Origin: Bryobacteraceae bacterium
GTDB lineage: Bacteria; Acidobacteriota; Terriglobia; Bryobacterales; Bryobacteraceae
Assembly (NCBI GenBank): GCA_025350445.1
Contig: JANXXV010000458.1
Coordinates: 1 to 8,557, forward strand
DNA: 8,557 bases
Reading direction: 5' to 3'
Shown here: positions 1 to 6,124 of the stretch, piece after piece
How positions within the stretch are numbered: position 1 is the first letter of the stretch
Layout of the letters: the number at the start of each line of letters is the position of its first letter
Notes under the pieces: model-generated
The model's input: only the letters and a program-made list of their open reading frames with translations
Databases searched by the model: none
What the model was told of the DNA's origin: nothing
Translations under genes and position numbers: made by a program

Positions 1-202
1 CCGCCGTTGGAGCCCTCACCGCCGATGACTGCGTTCACCGATTGCATCATCTCGACGACGTTCGCTTCGCCGACCGGAGTTCTGTAAACCTTGCCGCCGC
101 GCACGGCCGCAAGGTTTACAGAACTCCGGTCGGCGAAGCGAACGTCGTCGAGATGATGCAATCGGTGAACGCAGTCATCGGCGGTGAGGGCTCCAACGGC
201 GG
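1..202. repeat. Near-perfect fold-back inverted repeat at the window edge
   Basis: Bases 1-94 are the exact reverse complement of 109-202, with a 14-base centre (95-108) that can itself pair in part. I checked the arms in blocks of ten and found no mismatch. The right arm runs on in frame as normal phosphohexomutase coding sequence, whereas the left arm is only its mirror copy and ends exactly at base 1. A natural gene would not carry a 94-base mirror of its own substrate-loop region, so this is most simply a chimeric fold-back from library preparation, amplification or assembly at a contig end. Any start codon taken from the left arm, such as the ATG at 42, is therefore not trustworthy. Confidence 0.93.
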
Positions 203-593
203 CATCATCTTTCCCGCTGTACACCTCTGCCGCGACAGCTTCACAGGTATGGCGTTTCTGCTCGAACGGATGGCGAAAACCGGCGCATCCGTCTCCGAAC
301 TGGCCGCCGGACTCCCCCGCTATTACCGCAAGCTGGGCAAAGTGGCGTTCGAGCATGGCGCGTTGGGCACGCTGATGCAAGGGCTCGAAGACCGGTTTCC
401 CGATGCCATGGCCGACCGCTCCGACGGTTTGAAGCTACAGTGGCCGGGCCGCTGGGTGCACGTCAGGGTGTCGAATACGGAACCGCTGTTGAGGCTCGCC
501 GCCGAGGCAAGGGAAGAGAGCGCGATGGAAGAGCTTTACGCTACCGTTACTGCGCTTCTTTCGGCTGCTCCGCCGGCTGATCGGGTAGAATAA
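93..593 (+). CDS. Phosphohexomutase (phosphomannomutase / phosphoglucosamine mutase type), 3' part only
   Basis: This is the C-terminal third, about 166 codons, of an alpha-D-phosphohexomutase; the family is usually about 450 residues. These cytoplasmic enzymes move a phosphate between C1 and C6 of a hexose through a phosphoserine, supplying precursors for polysaccharide or peptidoglycan. Visible motifs are RTPVGE near the left edge, the sugar-binding loop GEGSNGG (183-203), and the phosphate-binding loop RVSNTEP (465-485) of the last domain, followed by LLRLAAEA. GEGSNGG resembles the ManB/archaeal-type GlmM group more than bacterial GlmM (GEQSGH), so the substrate (mannose, glucose or glucosamine phosphate) is not settled and I give no symbol. 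The active-site serine and metal-binding domains lie outside the window. The reading frame is open leftwards into the fold-back, so the 5' limit (93-111) is set by the artefact. The TAA stop at 591-593 lies inside the converging ftsB-like gene. Confidence 0.88.
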   Translation, partial: AAAHGRKVYRTPVGEANVVEMMQSVNAVIGGEGSNGGIIFPAVHLCRDSFTGMAFLLERMAKTGASVSELAAGLPRYYRKLGKVAFEHGALGTLMQGLEDRFPDAMADRSDGLKLQWPGRWVHVRVSNTEPLLRLAAEAREESAMEELYATVTALLSAAPPADRVE

Positions 594-861
594 ACGACGT
601 CTCACCCTTCCGCAGCAGTTTCAAACGGTTGCGGATTTCCAGTTCCTGCTCCGCTTGACTTTCGTTCAACCGCACAATCCGGTCGCGCTTCCGTTCGTTC
701 TCTTTCTGCAGATCGGCGTTCTGCTCCTGCAGCAATTGGATCTCCCGCCGCTTCTCCATAAGCGCAGGAATCCCCTGTGGCCCGCGAAGCGCGATGATCG
801 CAAAAACGGCGATCATTACGAAAAGGGTCAGGTAACCAGTCTTGCGGAGTAGGAAGTTCAT
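547..861 (-). CDS. ftsB: FtsB/DivIC-like septum formation initiator protein
   Basis: This 104-residue protein matches the size of FtsB (about 103 in E. coli). It has a short cytoplasmic N-terminus, one membrane span at about residues 9-27, a charged heptad-like coiled coil at about 33-78 rich in Q, E, K and R, and then the family-typical tail RLKLLRKGETSFILPD. FtsB/DivIC proteins form a complex with FtsL and FtsQ (DivIB) that connects the divisome to septal peptidoglycan synthases. The ATG is at 859-861 on the minus strand with no clear Shine-Dalgarno sequence before it. The last 47 bases overlap, on the opposite strand, the 3' end of the phosphohexomutase gene. The gene diverges from cutA across a 72-base gap. 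FtsL-like or other DivIC proteins share this architecture, so the exact paralogue is less sure than the family. Confidence 0.85.
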   Translation of the reverse strand: MNFLLRKTGYLTLFVMIAVFAIIALRGPQGIPALMEKRREIQLLQEQNADLQKENERKRDRIVRLNESQAEQELEIRNRLKLLRKGETSFILPDQPAEQPKEAQ

Positions 862-862
862 C

Positions 863-889
863 GTAGTCAGTACTACATTTGTTTATAAT
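863..889. promoter_or_regulatory. Divergent ftsB/cutA control region: small dyad and TATAAT box
   Basis: The 72 bases between the two divergent starts are AT-rich. A perfect -10-like TATAAT lies at 884-889 on the plus strand, about 45 bases before the cutA ATG; the minus strand of the same bases reads TATAAA, which could serve ftsB. No convincing -35 box stands at the right distance on either strand. A 5-base dyad GTAGT-CAGT-ACTAC at 863-876 lies directly upstream of the ftsB start and could be a small operator or chance. Promoter use is inference. Confidence 0.3.
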
Positions 890-933
890 CTTGTTTTGAC
901 TCAGATGCTAGTGTTTTGGAAGAAAAAGTAGCC

Positions 934-1251
934 ATGACTGACAAAATTGTTGTTTTAAGTGCTTGCGACACCTCGGCAGAGGCCCGGAAACTGGCCCGCC
1001 ACCTGGTGGAGACGCGAGTAGCCGCCTGCGTGAACGTGATTCCCGGCGCCTACAGCGTCTTCCATTGGGAAGGCAAAGTGAAGGAGTCCTCCGAGTGGAT
1101 GCTCATCATCAAGACCACGCGCCCCCGGCTGGAATCGCTGAAATCAGAATTGCGCAAGATCCATTCCTACACCGTCCCCGAGGTGGTGGCAGTGCCCGTT
1201 ATCGACGGCTCTGACGACTATCTGCAATGGCTAGACCGCGAGGTTCGCTAA
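934..1251 (+). CDS. cutA: CutA divalent-cation tolerance protein
   Basis: This 105-residue protein agrees with CutA1 along its full length (E. coli CutA is 112 residues). It carries the hallmark stretch WEGKVKESSEWMLIIKT at about residues 46-62, then HSYTVPEVVAVPV and a C-terminal YLQWLDREV. CutA is a small ferredoxin-like, PII-resembling homotrimer in the cytoplasm. It was linked to copper tolerance in E. coli, but its biochemical role is still unclear. I chose the ATG at 934 because GGAAGA at 918-923 is a good ribosome binding site about 10 bases upstream, and the protein then begins MTDKIVVLSACDT, which leads straight into the first beta strand. An in-frame TTG at 916 would add six residues (MEEKVA) and would overlap that binding site, so it is less likely. 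It appears to be a single-gene unit, followed 25 bases later by a strong hairpin. Confidence 0.93.
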   Translation: MTDKIVVLSACDTSAEARKLARHLVETRVAACVNVIPGAYSVFHWEGKVKESSEWMLIIKTTRPRLESLKSELRKIHSYTVPEVVAVPVIDGSDDYLQWLDREVR

Positions 1252-1276
1252 GCAGCCCAGGACGGCGAACCCCATG

Positions 1277-1311
1277 GTCCGCGCCGAGGCCCCTGCCTCG
1301 GCTTCGCGGAC
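1277..1311 (+). terminator. Strong hairpin after cutA, possible terminator
   Basis: GTCCGCG (1277-1283) plus CCGAGGC (1284-1290) pairs with GCCTCGG (1295-1301) plus CGCGGAC (1305-1311). This gives a 14-base-pair GC-rich stem with a CCCT loop and a three-base bulge CTT (1302-1304). It lies 25 bases after the cutA stop and well before the kinase gene, the place expected for a transcript end. No T-run follows, so it is not a textbook intrinsic terminator; it could protect the mRNA 3' end or be a dispersed palindromic unit. Confidence 0.5.
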
Positions 1312-1435
1312 ATTCCAAGTAGCCGCTACACATCCACGTAGTTCTTTTATCCCAAATTGCGGATTCACTTTACTTAAACACTTTGTATCCTGCTGAAAAA
1401 TGTTGTAATCTCGATGGTAAGCAGGGTCAAGATCG

Positions 1436-1452
1436 CTGGCATTGAACGTGCT
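1436..1452 (+). promoter_or_regulatory. Candidate sigma-54 (-24/-12) promoter for the kinase-regulator operon
   Basis: The sequence CTGGCATTGAACGTGCT compares with the sigma-54 consensus TGGCACG-N4-TTGCW. The -24 element TGGCA is exact, the -12 element reads GTGCT, and the two invariant pairs GG (1438-1439) and GC (1450-1451) have exactly the required spacing of 12 bases from G to G. Transcription would begin near 1463, leaving a leader of about 44 bases before the GTG start at 1507. That the operon encodes a sigma-54 activator makes self-activation plausible. The deviations (C and G of CACG, first T of TTGC) and the single occurrence keep this a candidate. Confidence 0.45.
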
Positions 1453-1506
1453 ACGACATGACTGCCGAGGTGTATCATCGCCCCGGCAAAGTGGGATGGC
1501 CGGGCA

Positions 1507-4494
1507 GTGAAGGAACTTAAAACTCAATTCGCAAACGCGCTGCTCGTGATCCTCACCGTGGCTGCGGTGGCGTCTGCCTTCATCAACTTTCAACAAAATT
1601 TCCAACTTGATAAGCGCTACCGCCTGCCCGAAGACGGCGTCACCTGGGTGGATCGCCTCCAGCCGGACGGCAAAAACATGGTCCAGGCGCTTCACATTGC
1701 CCTGCGCAGCCCTGGTGAAAATGCGGGAATTCGCACCAATGACGTCCTCGTCAAGATCAAGGGTGTCCGCATTGAAAACGCGATCGACGTCTCGCAAGTG
1801 CTGATTCGTCTGGGACCCTGGCGGCCCGCCGACTACACGGTAGTCCGCAACGTTGACGGCACCGGAATCGAGATCAAGGCGAACGTTATCGTCGGCGAGC
1901 GTGTGCCGGAGTATGCGGTTTCCTATCAGTATGCAGTCGGCGTAGCCTATCTCTTGATCGGTTTGTTTGTGTATTTTCGACGCGGCAATGCTCCCAAATC
2001 GCTACACTTCTTGATCCTGTGCCTGTCGAGTTTCGTCCTGTCAACTTTCCATTACACCGGAAAACTGAATGCCTTCGACCAAGTGATCTATTGGGGAAAC
2101 ATTGTGGCGGGATTGTTCGCGCCCACCATCTTTCTGCATTTTTGCCTTACGTTTCCTGAACCGCGGGGATGGTTGCGGGGGCGGTTCCGGCGAGCCGTGC
2201 TGTACATCCCGGCGCTGCTCTTGCTGGCGCTCACCATCGGCATCGCGCTCGGTAATATCCGCATTAAGTTAAGTCCCATTGAACTGCGCTGGATGCTCGA
2301 CCGCGTCCTGCTCGGTTTTCTCAGCGGCGTTTACCTGCTTGGCGCTCTGGCGCTGACCCTCGAACACCGGCGGACCGAAGACGCGATTGTCCGGCAGCAG
2401 TTGAAGTGGCTTAGAAATGGCGCGGTATTGGGCATTCTGCCGTTCACTTGCCTTTACGTCGTGCCGTACATGCTGGGGGCGGCTCCGGGCTTCTACATGC
2501 AATTGGCGGTATTATTTCTCCCGTTGATTCCGCTCACCTGGGCTTACGCCATCGTCCGCTACCGGCTGATGGACGTCGACGTTATTTTCCAGCAGGGCTA
2601 TGTCTATACTTTGGCGACCGTTGCCGTGCTCGGCGTTTTCTATGCGCTTTTTCTCACCCTCGGCAAGTTCGACGACCTCAGCCCGAAGGCGGTCGTAACG
2701 CTCATTTTTGTGGCGACTTTTGTCTTCCAGCCTATCCGCAACTGGATTCAGGAACAGCTTGACCGATACTACTTCTATAAGGACCGCTACGACTATCGCC
2801 GCACGCTCGTGGAATTTGCCCGCGAACTGAGTTCGGAGACCGATCTCGAAACTATGCTGGAATCGGTGGCCGACCGGTTGCTGCGGACCCTCTCGATCCG
2901 GCACCTTGCGTTTTTTATTCAGGAGGCGCCCCCAGGAGACCATTCGGAGGGCCAAGGCAATTTCGAATTGCGCATGGCCACCGGCAAGATTGAGAAATAC
3001 CGCGACCGGACTCACCTTGATCTGAGCTTTCTTTCTTCCAAGCCCGATCAATCATACCTGTTCTTTGAGCGAACCAGGCATGCGCTTGACGTTGTATCAA
3101 GGGAATGGCCTGCCTCGGTACGGCACACCATCGCCGATCTGGATCTCACATATTACGTGCCGTGCGCGGTCCGCGGCCGCACCATTGCCTACTTGGGAGT
3201 CAGCCGCACCGCCAAGGGTGATTTTCTATCGAGCGACGACGTCGAGCTACTTGTTACCTTGTCCGGCTACGTCGGCATCGCCATTGAAAATGCGCGCCTT
3301 TACTGCTCGCTGCAGCAGAAAGTCGGCGAATACGAGCGGCTGAAAGAGTTCAGCGAAAATATTGTCGAATCGATCAATGTGGGAGTTCTGGCGGCCGATT
3401 TGCACGATCGCGTGGAAAGCTGGAATACGGAAATCGAGCGCCTCACCGGAATCCCGCGCCATCTTGCACTCGGGCGTCCGCTATCGGAGTTGTTCCCCGA
3501 AGAGCTATGCGCGAAATTCGAAGAAGTCCGCGGCCAGGTTGGGATTCATAATATCTACAAGTTCCCGCTGCGGCCTTCGAACAGCCATGCCCCCCGGACG
3601 ATAGAGGCATTTTCGAAGGACGCCGCATCCCCGAACGGTCATCTCAATGGAAACGGCCTGATTCGCCGCGCGCCCGATCCGGAACCCAGGGAAGCTGTCT
3701 TGAATCTGGCGATTGCCCCACTGGTTTCAAAGGAACAAAAACAGATTGGCCGGTTGATCATTTTCGACGATATTACGGACCGCTCCGAACTGGAACGCCG
3801 CCTCGTTCAGGCCGACAAATTGAGTTCCATCGGATTGCTGGCGGCCGGAGTGGCGCATGAGGTAAATACACCCCTCGCGGTAATTTCAACTTATGCGCAG
3901 TTGTTGGCCAAGCAGGTTTCCGGTGATGACCAGAAGTCAAAGCTTCTCGAAAAAATCGCCAAGCAGACGTTTCGTGCCAGCGAGATTGTGAATTCCCTGT
4001 TGAATTTCTCCCGCACCTCGCCTGCCGAGTTCGACGATGTCGATTTGAACAAGGTTGTCGTTGAAACGATTTCTTTGGTCAGCCATCAACTCGAGCGGGC
4101 GAAAGTGGAGGTGCACCTGAACCTGATGCCGCGCCTTCCTGTAATTAAGGGCAACGCCGGGAAATTGCAGCAGGTGTTTCTGAACCTGGTTCTCAACGCC
4201 CGCGATGCCATGGACGCCGGAGGCACGCTGACCATCAGTTCGTCCGCCAACGAGGATTCGGCCCGCATAGAGGTGACCGACACGGGGCAAGGTATTTCCT
4301 CCGAAAATCTGTCGCGCATCTACGATCCATTCTTCACCACCAAGATGGCGCGCAAGGGAACCGGGCTCGGCCTGTCGGTCACCTACGGCATCGTCCGCGA
4401 GCACGGCGGGTCCATCGAGGTGCAAAGTGAGCCCGGCGCTGGTACACTGTTTCATCTTGAGTTTCCTTTCGCTCAAAAGCCAGTGAATGCCTGA
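1507..4494 (+). CDS. Membrane sensor histidine kinase with extracytoplasmic PDZ-like domain, multi-span region, GAF and PAS
   Basis: This 995-residue hybrid-free sensor kinase autophosphorylates and probably phosphorylates the regulator encoded next to it. Domains in order: membrane span 10-27; PDZ-like domain about 50-128 with the signature SPGENAGIRTNDVLVKIKG; nine further spans at about 138-157, 166-183, 193-215, 229-249, 264-286, 303-323, 329-350, 364-385 and 394-410; GAF-like domain about 430-600; PAS about 610-760 with a low-complexity insert near 704-728 (ASPNGHLNGNG); HisKA with phosphoacceptor H784 in HEVNTPL; and HATPase with N897 in NLVLNARDAM, DTGQG at 925, FFTTK and GTGLGL at 951. 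Basic residues cluster in the loops after spans 2, 4, 6 and 8 (for example 222-229 and 287-303), fitting ten spans with the PDZ outside. The start is GTG with only a weak upstream GGGATGG; no in-frame ATG lies nearby, and later starts would lose span 1. The stop overlaps the regulator start by 8 bases. Which signal it senses is unknown. All catalytic boxes are intact. Confidence 0.9.
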   Translation: MKELKTQFANALLVILTVAAVASAFINFQQNFQLDKRYRLPEDGVTWVDRLQPDGKNMVQALHIALRSPGENAGIRTNDVLVKIKGVRIENAIDVSQVLIRLGPWRPADYTVVRNVDGTGIEIKANVIVGERVPEYAVSYQYAVGVAYLLIGLFVYFRRGNAPKSLHFLILCLSSFVLSTFHYTGKLNAFDQVIYWGNIVAGLFAPTIFLHFCLTFPEPRGWLRGRFRRAVLYIPALLLLALTIGIALGNIRIKLSPIELRWMLDRVLLGFLSGVYLLGALALTLEHRRTEDAIVRQQLKWLRNGAVLGILPFTCLYVVPYMLGAAPGFYMQLAVLFLPLIPLTWAYAIVRYRLMDVDVIFQQGYVYTLATVAVLGVFYALFLTLGKFDDLSPKAVVTLIFVATFVFQPIRNWIQEQLDRYYFYKDRYDYRRTLVEFARELSSETDLETMLESVADRLLRTLSIRHLAFFIQEAPPGDHSEGQGNFELRMATGKIEKYRDRTHLDLSFLSSKPDQSYLFFERTRHALDVVSREWPASVRHTIADLDLTYYVPCAVRGRTIAYLGVSRTAKGDFLSSDDVELLVTLSGYVGIAIENARLYCSLQQKVGEYERLKEFSENIVESINVGVLAADLHDRVESWNTEIERLTGIPRHLALGRPLSELFPEELCAKFEEVRGQVGIHNIYKFPLRPSNSHAPRTIEAFSKDAASPNGHLNGNGLIRRAPDPEPREAVLNLAIAPLVSKEQKQIGRLIIFDDITDRSELERRLVQADKLSSIGLLAAGVAHEVNTPLAVISTYAQLLAKQVSGDDQKSKLLEKIAKQTFRASEIVNSLLNFSRTSPAEFDDVDLNKVVVETISLVSHQLERAKVEVHLNLMPRLPVIKGNAGKLQQVFLNLVLNARDAMDAGGTLTISSSANEDSARIEVTDTGQGISSENLSRIYDPFFTTKMARKGTGLGLSVTYGIVREHGGSIEVQSEPGAGTLFHLEFPFAQKPVNA

Positions 4495-5956
4495 TCCTGC
4501 GAACCACGTCGAAGTTCTCGCCCCCTCCTTTAAAGGCCGCGTCCTCATCATCGATGACGAAGCCGATATCCGCGAAAGTCTCGAAACTCTGCTTGAGATG
4601 GAAGGCTATCTCACTGAACTCGCCTCGAACGCCGCCGAAGGGCTCGACCGCCTTGAGAAGGGACGCTACGATCTGGTGTTACTCGACCTCATGATGCCGG
4701 ACCGTTCCGGCATTGAAGTGCTGCAGGACTTCCGCCAGCGCGACGCGGAAACTCCGGTCATCTTAATCACCGCCTTCGGTTCAGTGGAGGTTGCGGTCAA
4801 GGCGCTCAAAGCCGGCGCAAACGACTATTTCTCCAAGCCCTGGGACAACGAAAAGCTGCTGGTCGAAATCGGCAACATGATCGCCAAGAGCCGGCTGGAG
4901 CGCGAAAATACCGAGCTCAAGCGCGCTCTCAAAGAACGCTATAGCTTTCCCAATATTATTGGGAAGTCCGACCGCATGCAGCGCGTGCTCGATCTGGTCG
5001 CTCAGGTTGCTCCGAGCCGGGCGACCATTCTCATCACCGGCGAGACAGGCACCGGGAAGGAAGTCATCGCCAAAGCGATTCACTCCCATTCGGCCCGCGC
5101 CGGTAAGGCATTCGTTGCCGTCAACAGCGGATCGCTGCCGGTGGAACTGCTCGAATCCACTCTGTTCGGGCACGTCAAAGGAGCGTTCACCAGCGCCTTT
5201 GCCAGCCAGAAGGGCTATTTTGAAGTGGCTAACGGCGGAACTATCTTCTTCGACGAAATTGGAACCATCAGTGCCGAAACGCAGACCAAGCTATTGCGCG
5301 TGATCCAGGAAAAGGAATTCATGCCCCTCGGCTCCAACGAGGTGATGAAGGTCGATGTACGGATTCTGGCCGCCACCAATTCCGACCTCCGCAAGTTAGT
5401 GGATGATGGGCGCTTCCGCGAGGATCTTTATTACCGCCTCAATGTAATCAACATCGCACTGCCGCCGCTGCGTGACCGGAAAGGCGACATCCCGTTGCTG
5501 GTGGAGCATTTCTTCCGCAAGTATTGCGAGGAGAACAAGAAGTTTCAGGACGCCGCCGGGCATCCGAAACTGCGCTTTGTCGCCGAGGCGATGCAGCTCT
5601 TGATCGACCATAACTGGCCTGGCAACGTCCGCGAACTTGAGAATGCCGTCGAACGAGCGGTGGTTTTGGCCTCGGATGAGAACGTCCCAGTGGATGTGTT
5701 GCCCGATCAGATTCTGCATGCCGGCGGTTTGAAGGTCCGCCGGGATGAGAGCGGCCGATTGGCGTCCGATGCGTCGCTGTTTGAGGTTGTGGCCGACTTC
5801 GAACGAAAGCGAATCGTCGAAGCGCTGGAAGCTGCCGGTTGGAGCCAGACCGAGGCCGCCGAAAGTCTCCACATCCCGCTGTCCACCCTCAACCAAAAGA
5901 TAAAAAGATTGGATATCGTAGTTCGAAAGTCGAAGAAAGACTCTATTAATCAATGA
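4487..5956 (+). CDS. NtrC-family sigma-54-dependent response regulator
   Basis: This 489-residue cytoplasmic activator has the normal size and order for the family. The receiver domain (about 17-130) has acidic pair D23/D24, phosphoacceptor D67 in [10 protein letters not shown]95 and K117. The AAA+ domain (about 153-395) has Walker A GETGTGKE at 185-192, Walker B GTIFFDEI at 251-258, sensor I in AATNSDL, and GNVREL at 379-384. A Fis-type helix-turn-helix lies at about 438-475 ([26 protein letters not shown]). The sigma-54 contact loop at 232-237 reads GAFTSA where the consensus is GAFTGA; the key F and T are kept, so it should be active, but the change is notable. On phosphorylation such proteins form hexamers and use ATP to open sigma-54 promoters from distant sites. 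The ATG overlaps the kinase gene by 8 bases (ATGCCTGA) and lacks a good ribosome binding site, which points to translational coupling. The kinase is the obvious partner. Specific targets are not known. Confidence 0.95.
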   Translation: MPDPANHVEVLAPSFKGRVLIIDDEADIRESLETLLEMEGYLTELASNAAEGLDRLEKGRYDLVLLDLMMPDRSGIEVLQDFRQRDAETPVILITAFGSVEVAVKALKAGANDYFSKPWDNEKLLVEIGNMIAKSRLERENTELKRALKERYSFPNIIGKSDRMQRVLDLVAQVAPSRATILITGETGTGKEVIAKAIHSHSARAGKAFVAVNSGSLPVELLESTLFGHVKGAFTSAFASQKGYFEVANGGTIFFDEIGTISAETQTKLLRVIQEKEFMPLGSNEVMKVDVRILAATNSDLRKLVDDGRFREDLYYRLNVINIALPPLRDRKGDIPLLVEHFFRKYCEENKKFQDAAGHPKLRFVAEAMQLLIDHNWPGNVRELENAVERAVVLASDENVPVDVLPDQILHAGGLKVRRDESGRLASDASLFEVVADFERKRIVEALEAAGWSQTEAAESLHIPLSTLNQKIKRLDIVVRKSKKDSINQ

Positions 5957-5977
5957 GTTACAGAGACATTCTGTAAC
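5957..5977. promoter_or_regulatory. Perfect dyad just after the regulator stop
   Basis: GTTACAGA (5957-5964) and TCTGTAAC (5970-5977) form a perfect 8-base inverted repeat around GACAT, starting on the base right after the TGA of the regulator gene. It is AT-balanced and no T-run follows, so it looks more like a protein-binding operator than an intrinsic terminator. It sits about 30-50 bases upstream of the -35 box before the M23 gene, within reach of an activator. Which protein binds, if any, is unknown. Confidence 0.4.
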
Positions 5978-6008
5978 GTCCCGACCGCTCGTACTACGTA
6001 ATTTAAGC

Positions 6009-6038
6009 TTGACACCGGCCCCTCGAACGGGGTACTCT
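6009..6038 (+). promoter_or_regulatory. Sigma-70-type promoter for the M23 peptidase gene
   Basis: A perfect -35 box TTGACA (6009-6014) is followed after 18 bases by TACTCT (6033-6038), a weak -10 that keeps the leading TA and final T. The spacer contains the dyad CCCC-TCGAAC-GGGG (6019-6032), which could be a repressor site overlapping the promoter or chance. Transcription would start near 6045, giving a leader of about 80 bases before the preferred TTG start at 6125. Confidence 0.5.
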
Positions 6039-6124
6039 TACTTTTTGTTAATCTTATTGCCTGTGGATTGAAGCTTTCGGCTGATTGTTACATTCGCCTC
6101 GCCTCAAACCTGGAGATTTTCGTT

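Noticed and set aside
42..110. In-frame ATG at 42 giving a 183-residue complete phosphohexomutase-like protein
   Set aside because: The first 17 or so codons lie in the mirror arm of the fold-back and encode nothing like the family. The gene is simply cut at the left edge.
916..933. TTG start for cutA six codons upstream of the ATG
   Set aside because: These bases contain the ribosome binding site for the ATG at 934 and add residues that known CutA proteins lack.
1389..1425. CCTGCT ... AGCAGG inverted repeat as a possible upstream activator site for the sigma-54 promoter
   Set aside because: Only six base pairs with a 25-base spacer; expected often by chance. The distance to the promoter is also very short for an enhancer.
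1252..1506. Small RNA or riboswitch in the 255-base gap before the kinase
   Set aside because: Apart from the hairpin at 1277-1311 no extended pairing or known riboswitch core was recognised.
1231..1797. Minus-strand open frame of 188 codons running from the kinase gene back into the intergenic region
   Set aside because: It has no recognisable domain, overlaps the PDZ coding region in a shadow frame, and shows no promoter or ribosome site.
3937..4551. Minus-strand frame of 204 codons opposite the kinase catalytic domain
   Set aside because: Shadow of a high-GC coding region. The plus-strand frame carries intact H, N, G1, F and G2 boxes.
5396..5953. Minus-strand frame of 185 codons opposite the regulator C-terminus
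   Set aside because: No domain likeness, and the plus strand clearly encodes AAA+ and Fis-type HTH motifs.
5957..6067. Sigma-54 promoter ahead of the M23 gene
   Set aside because: No GG/GC pair with 12-base spacing and TGGC-like context was found; the TTGACA box fits a sigma-70-type promoter better.
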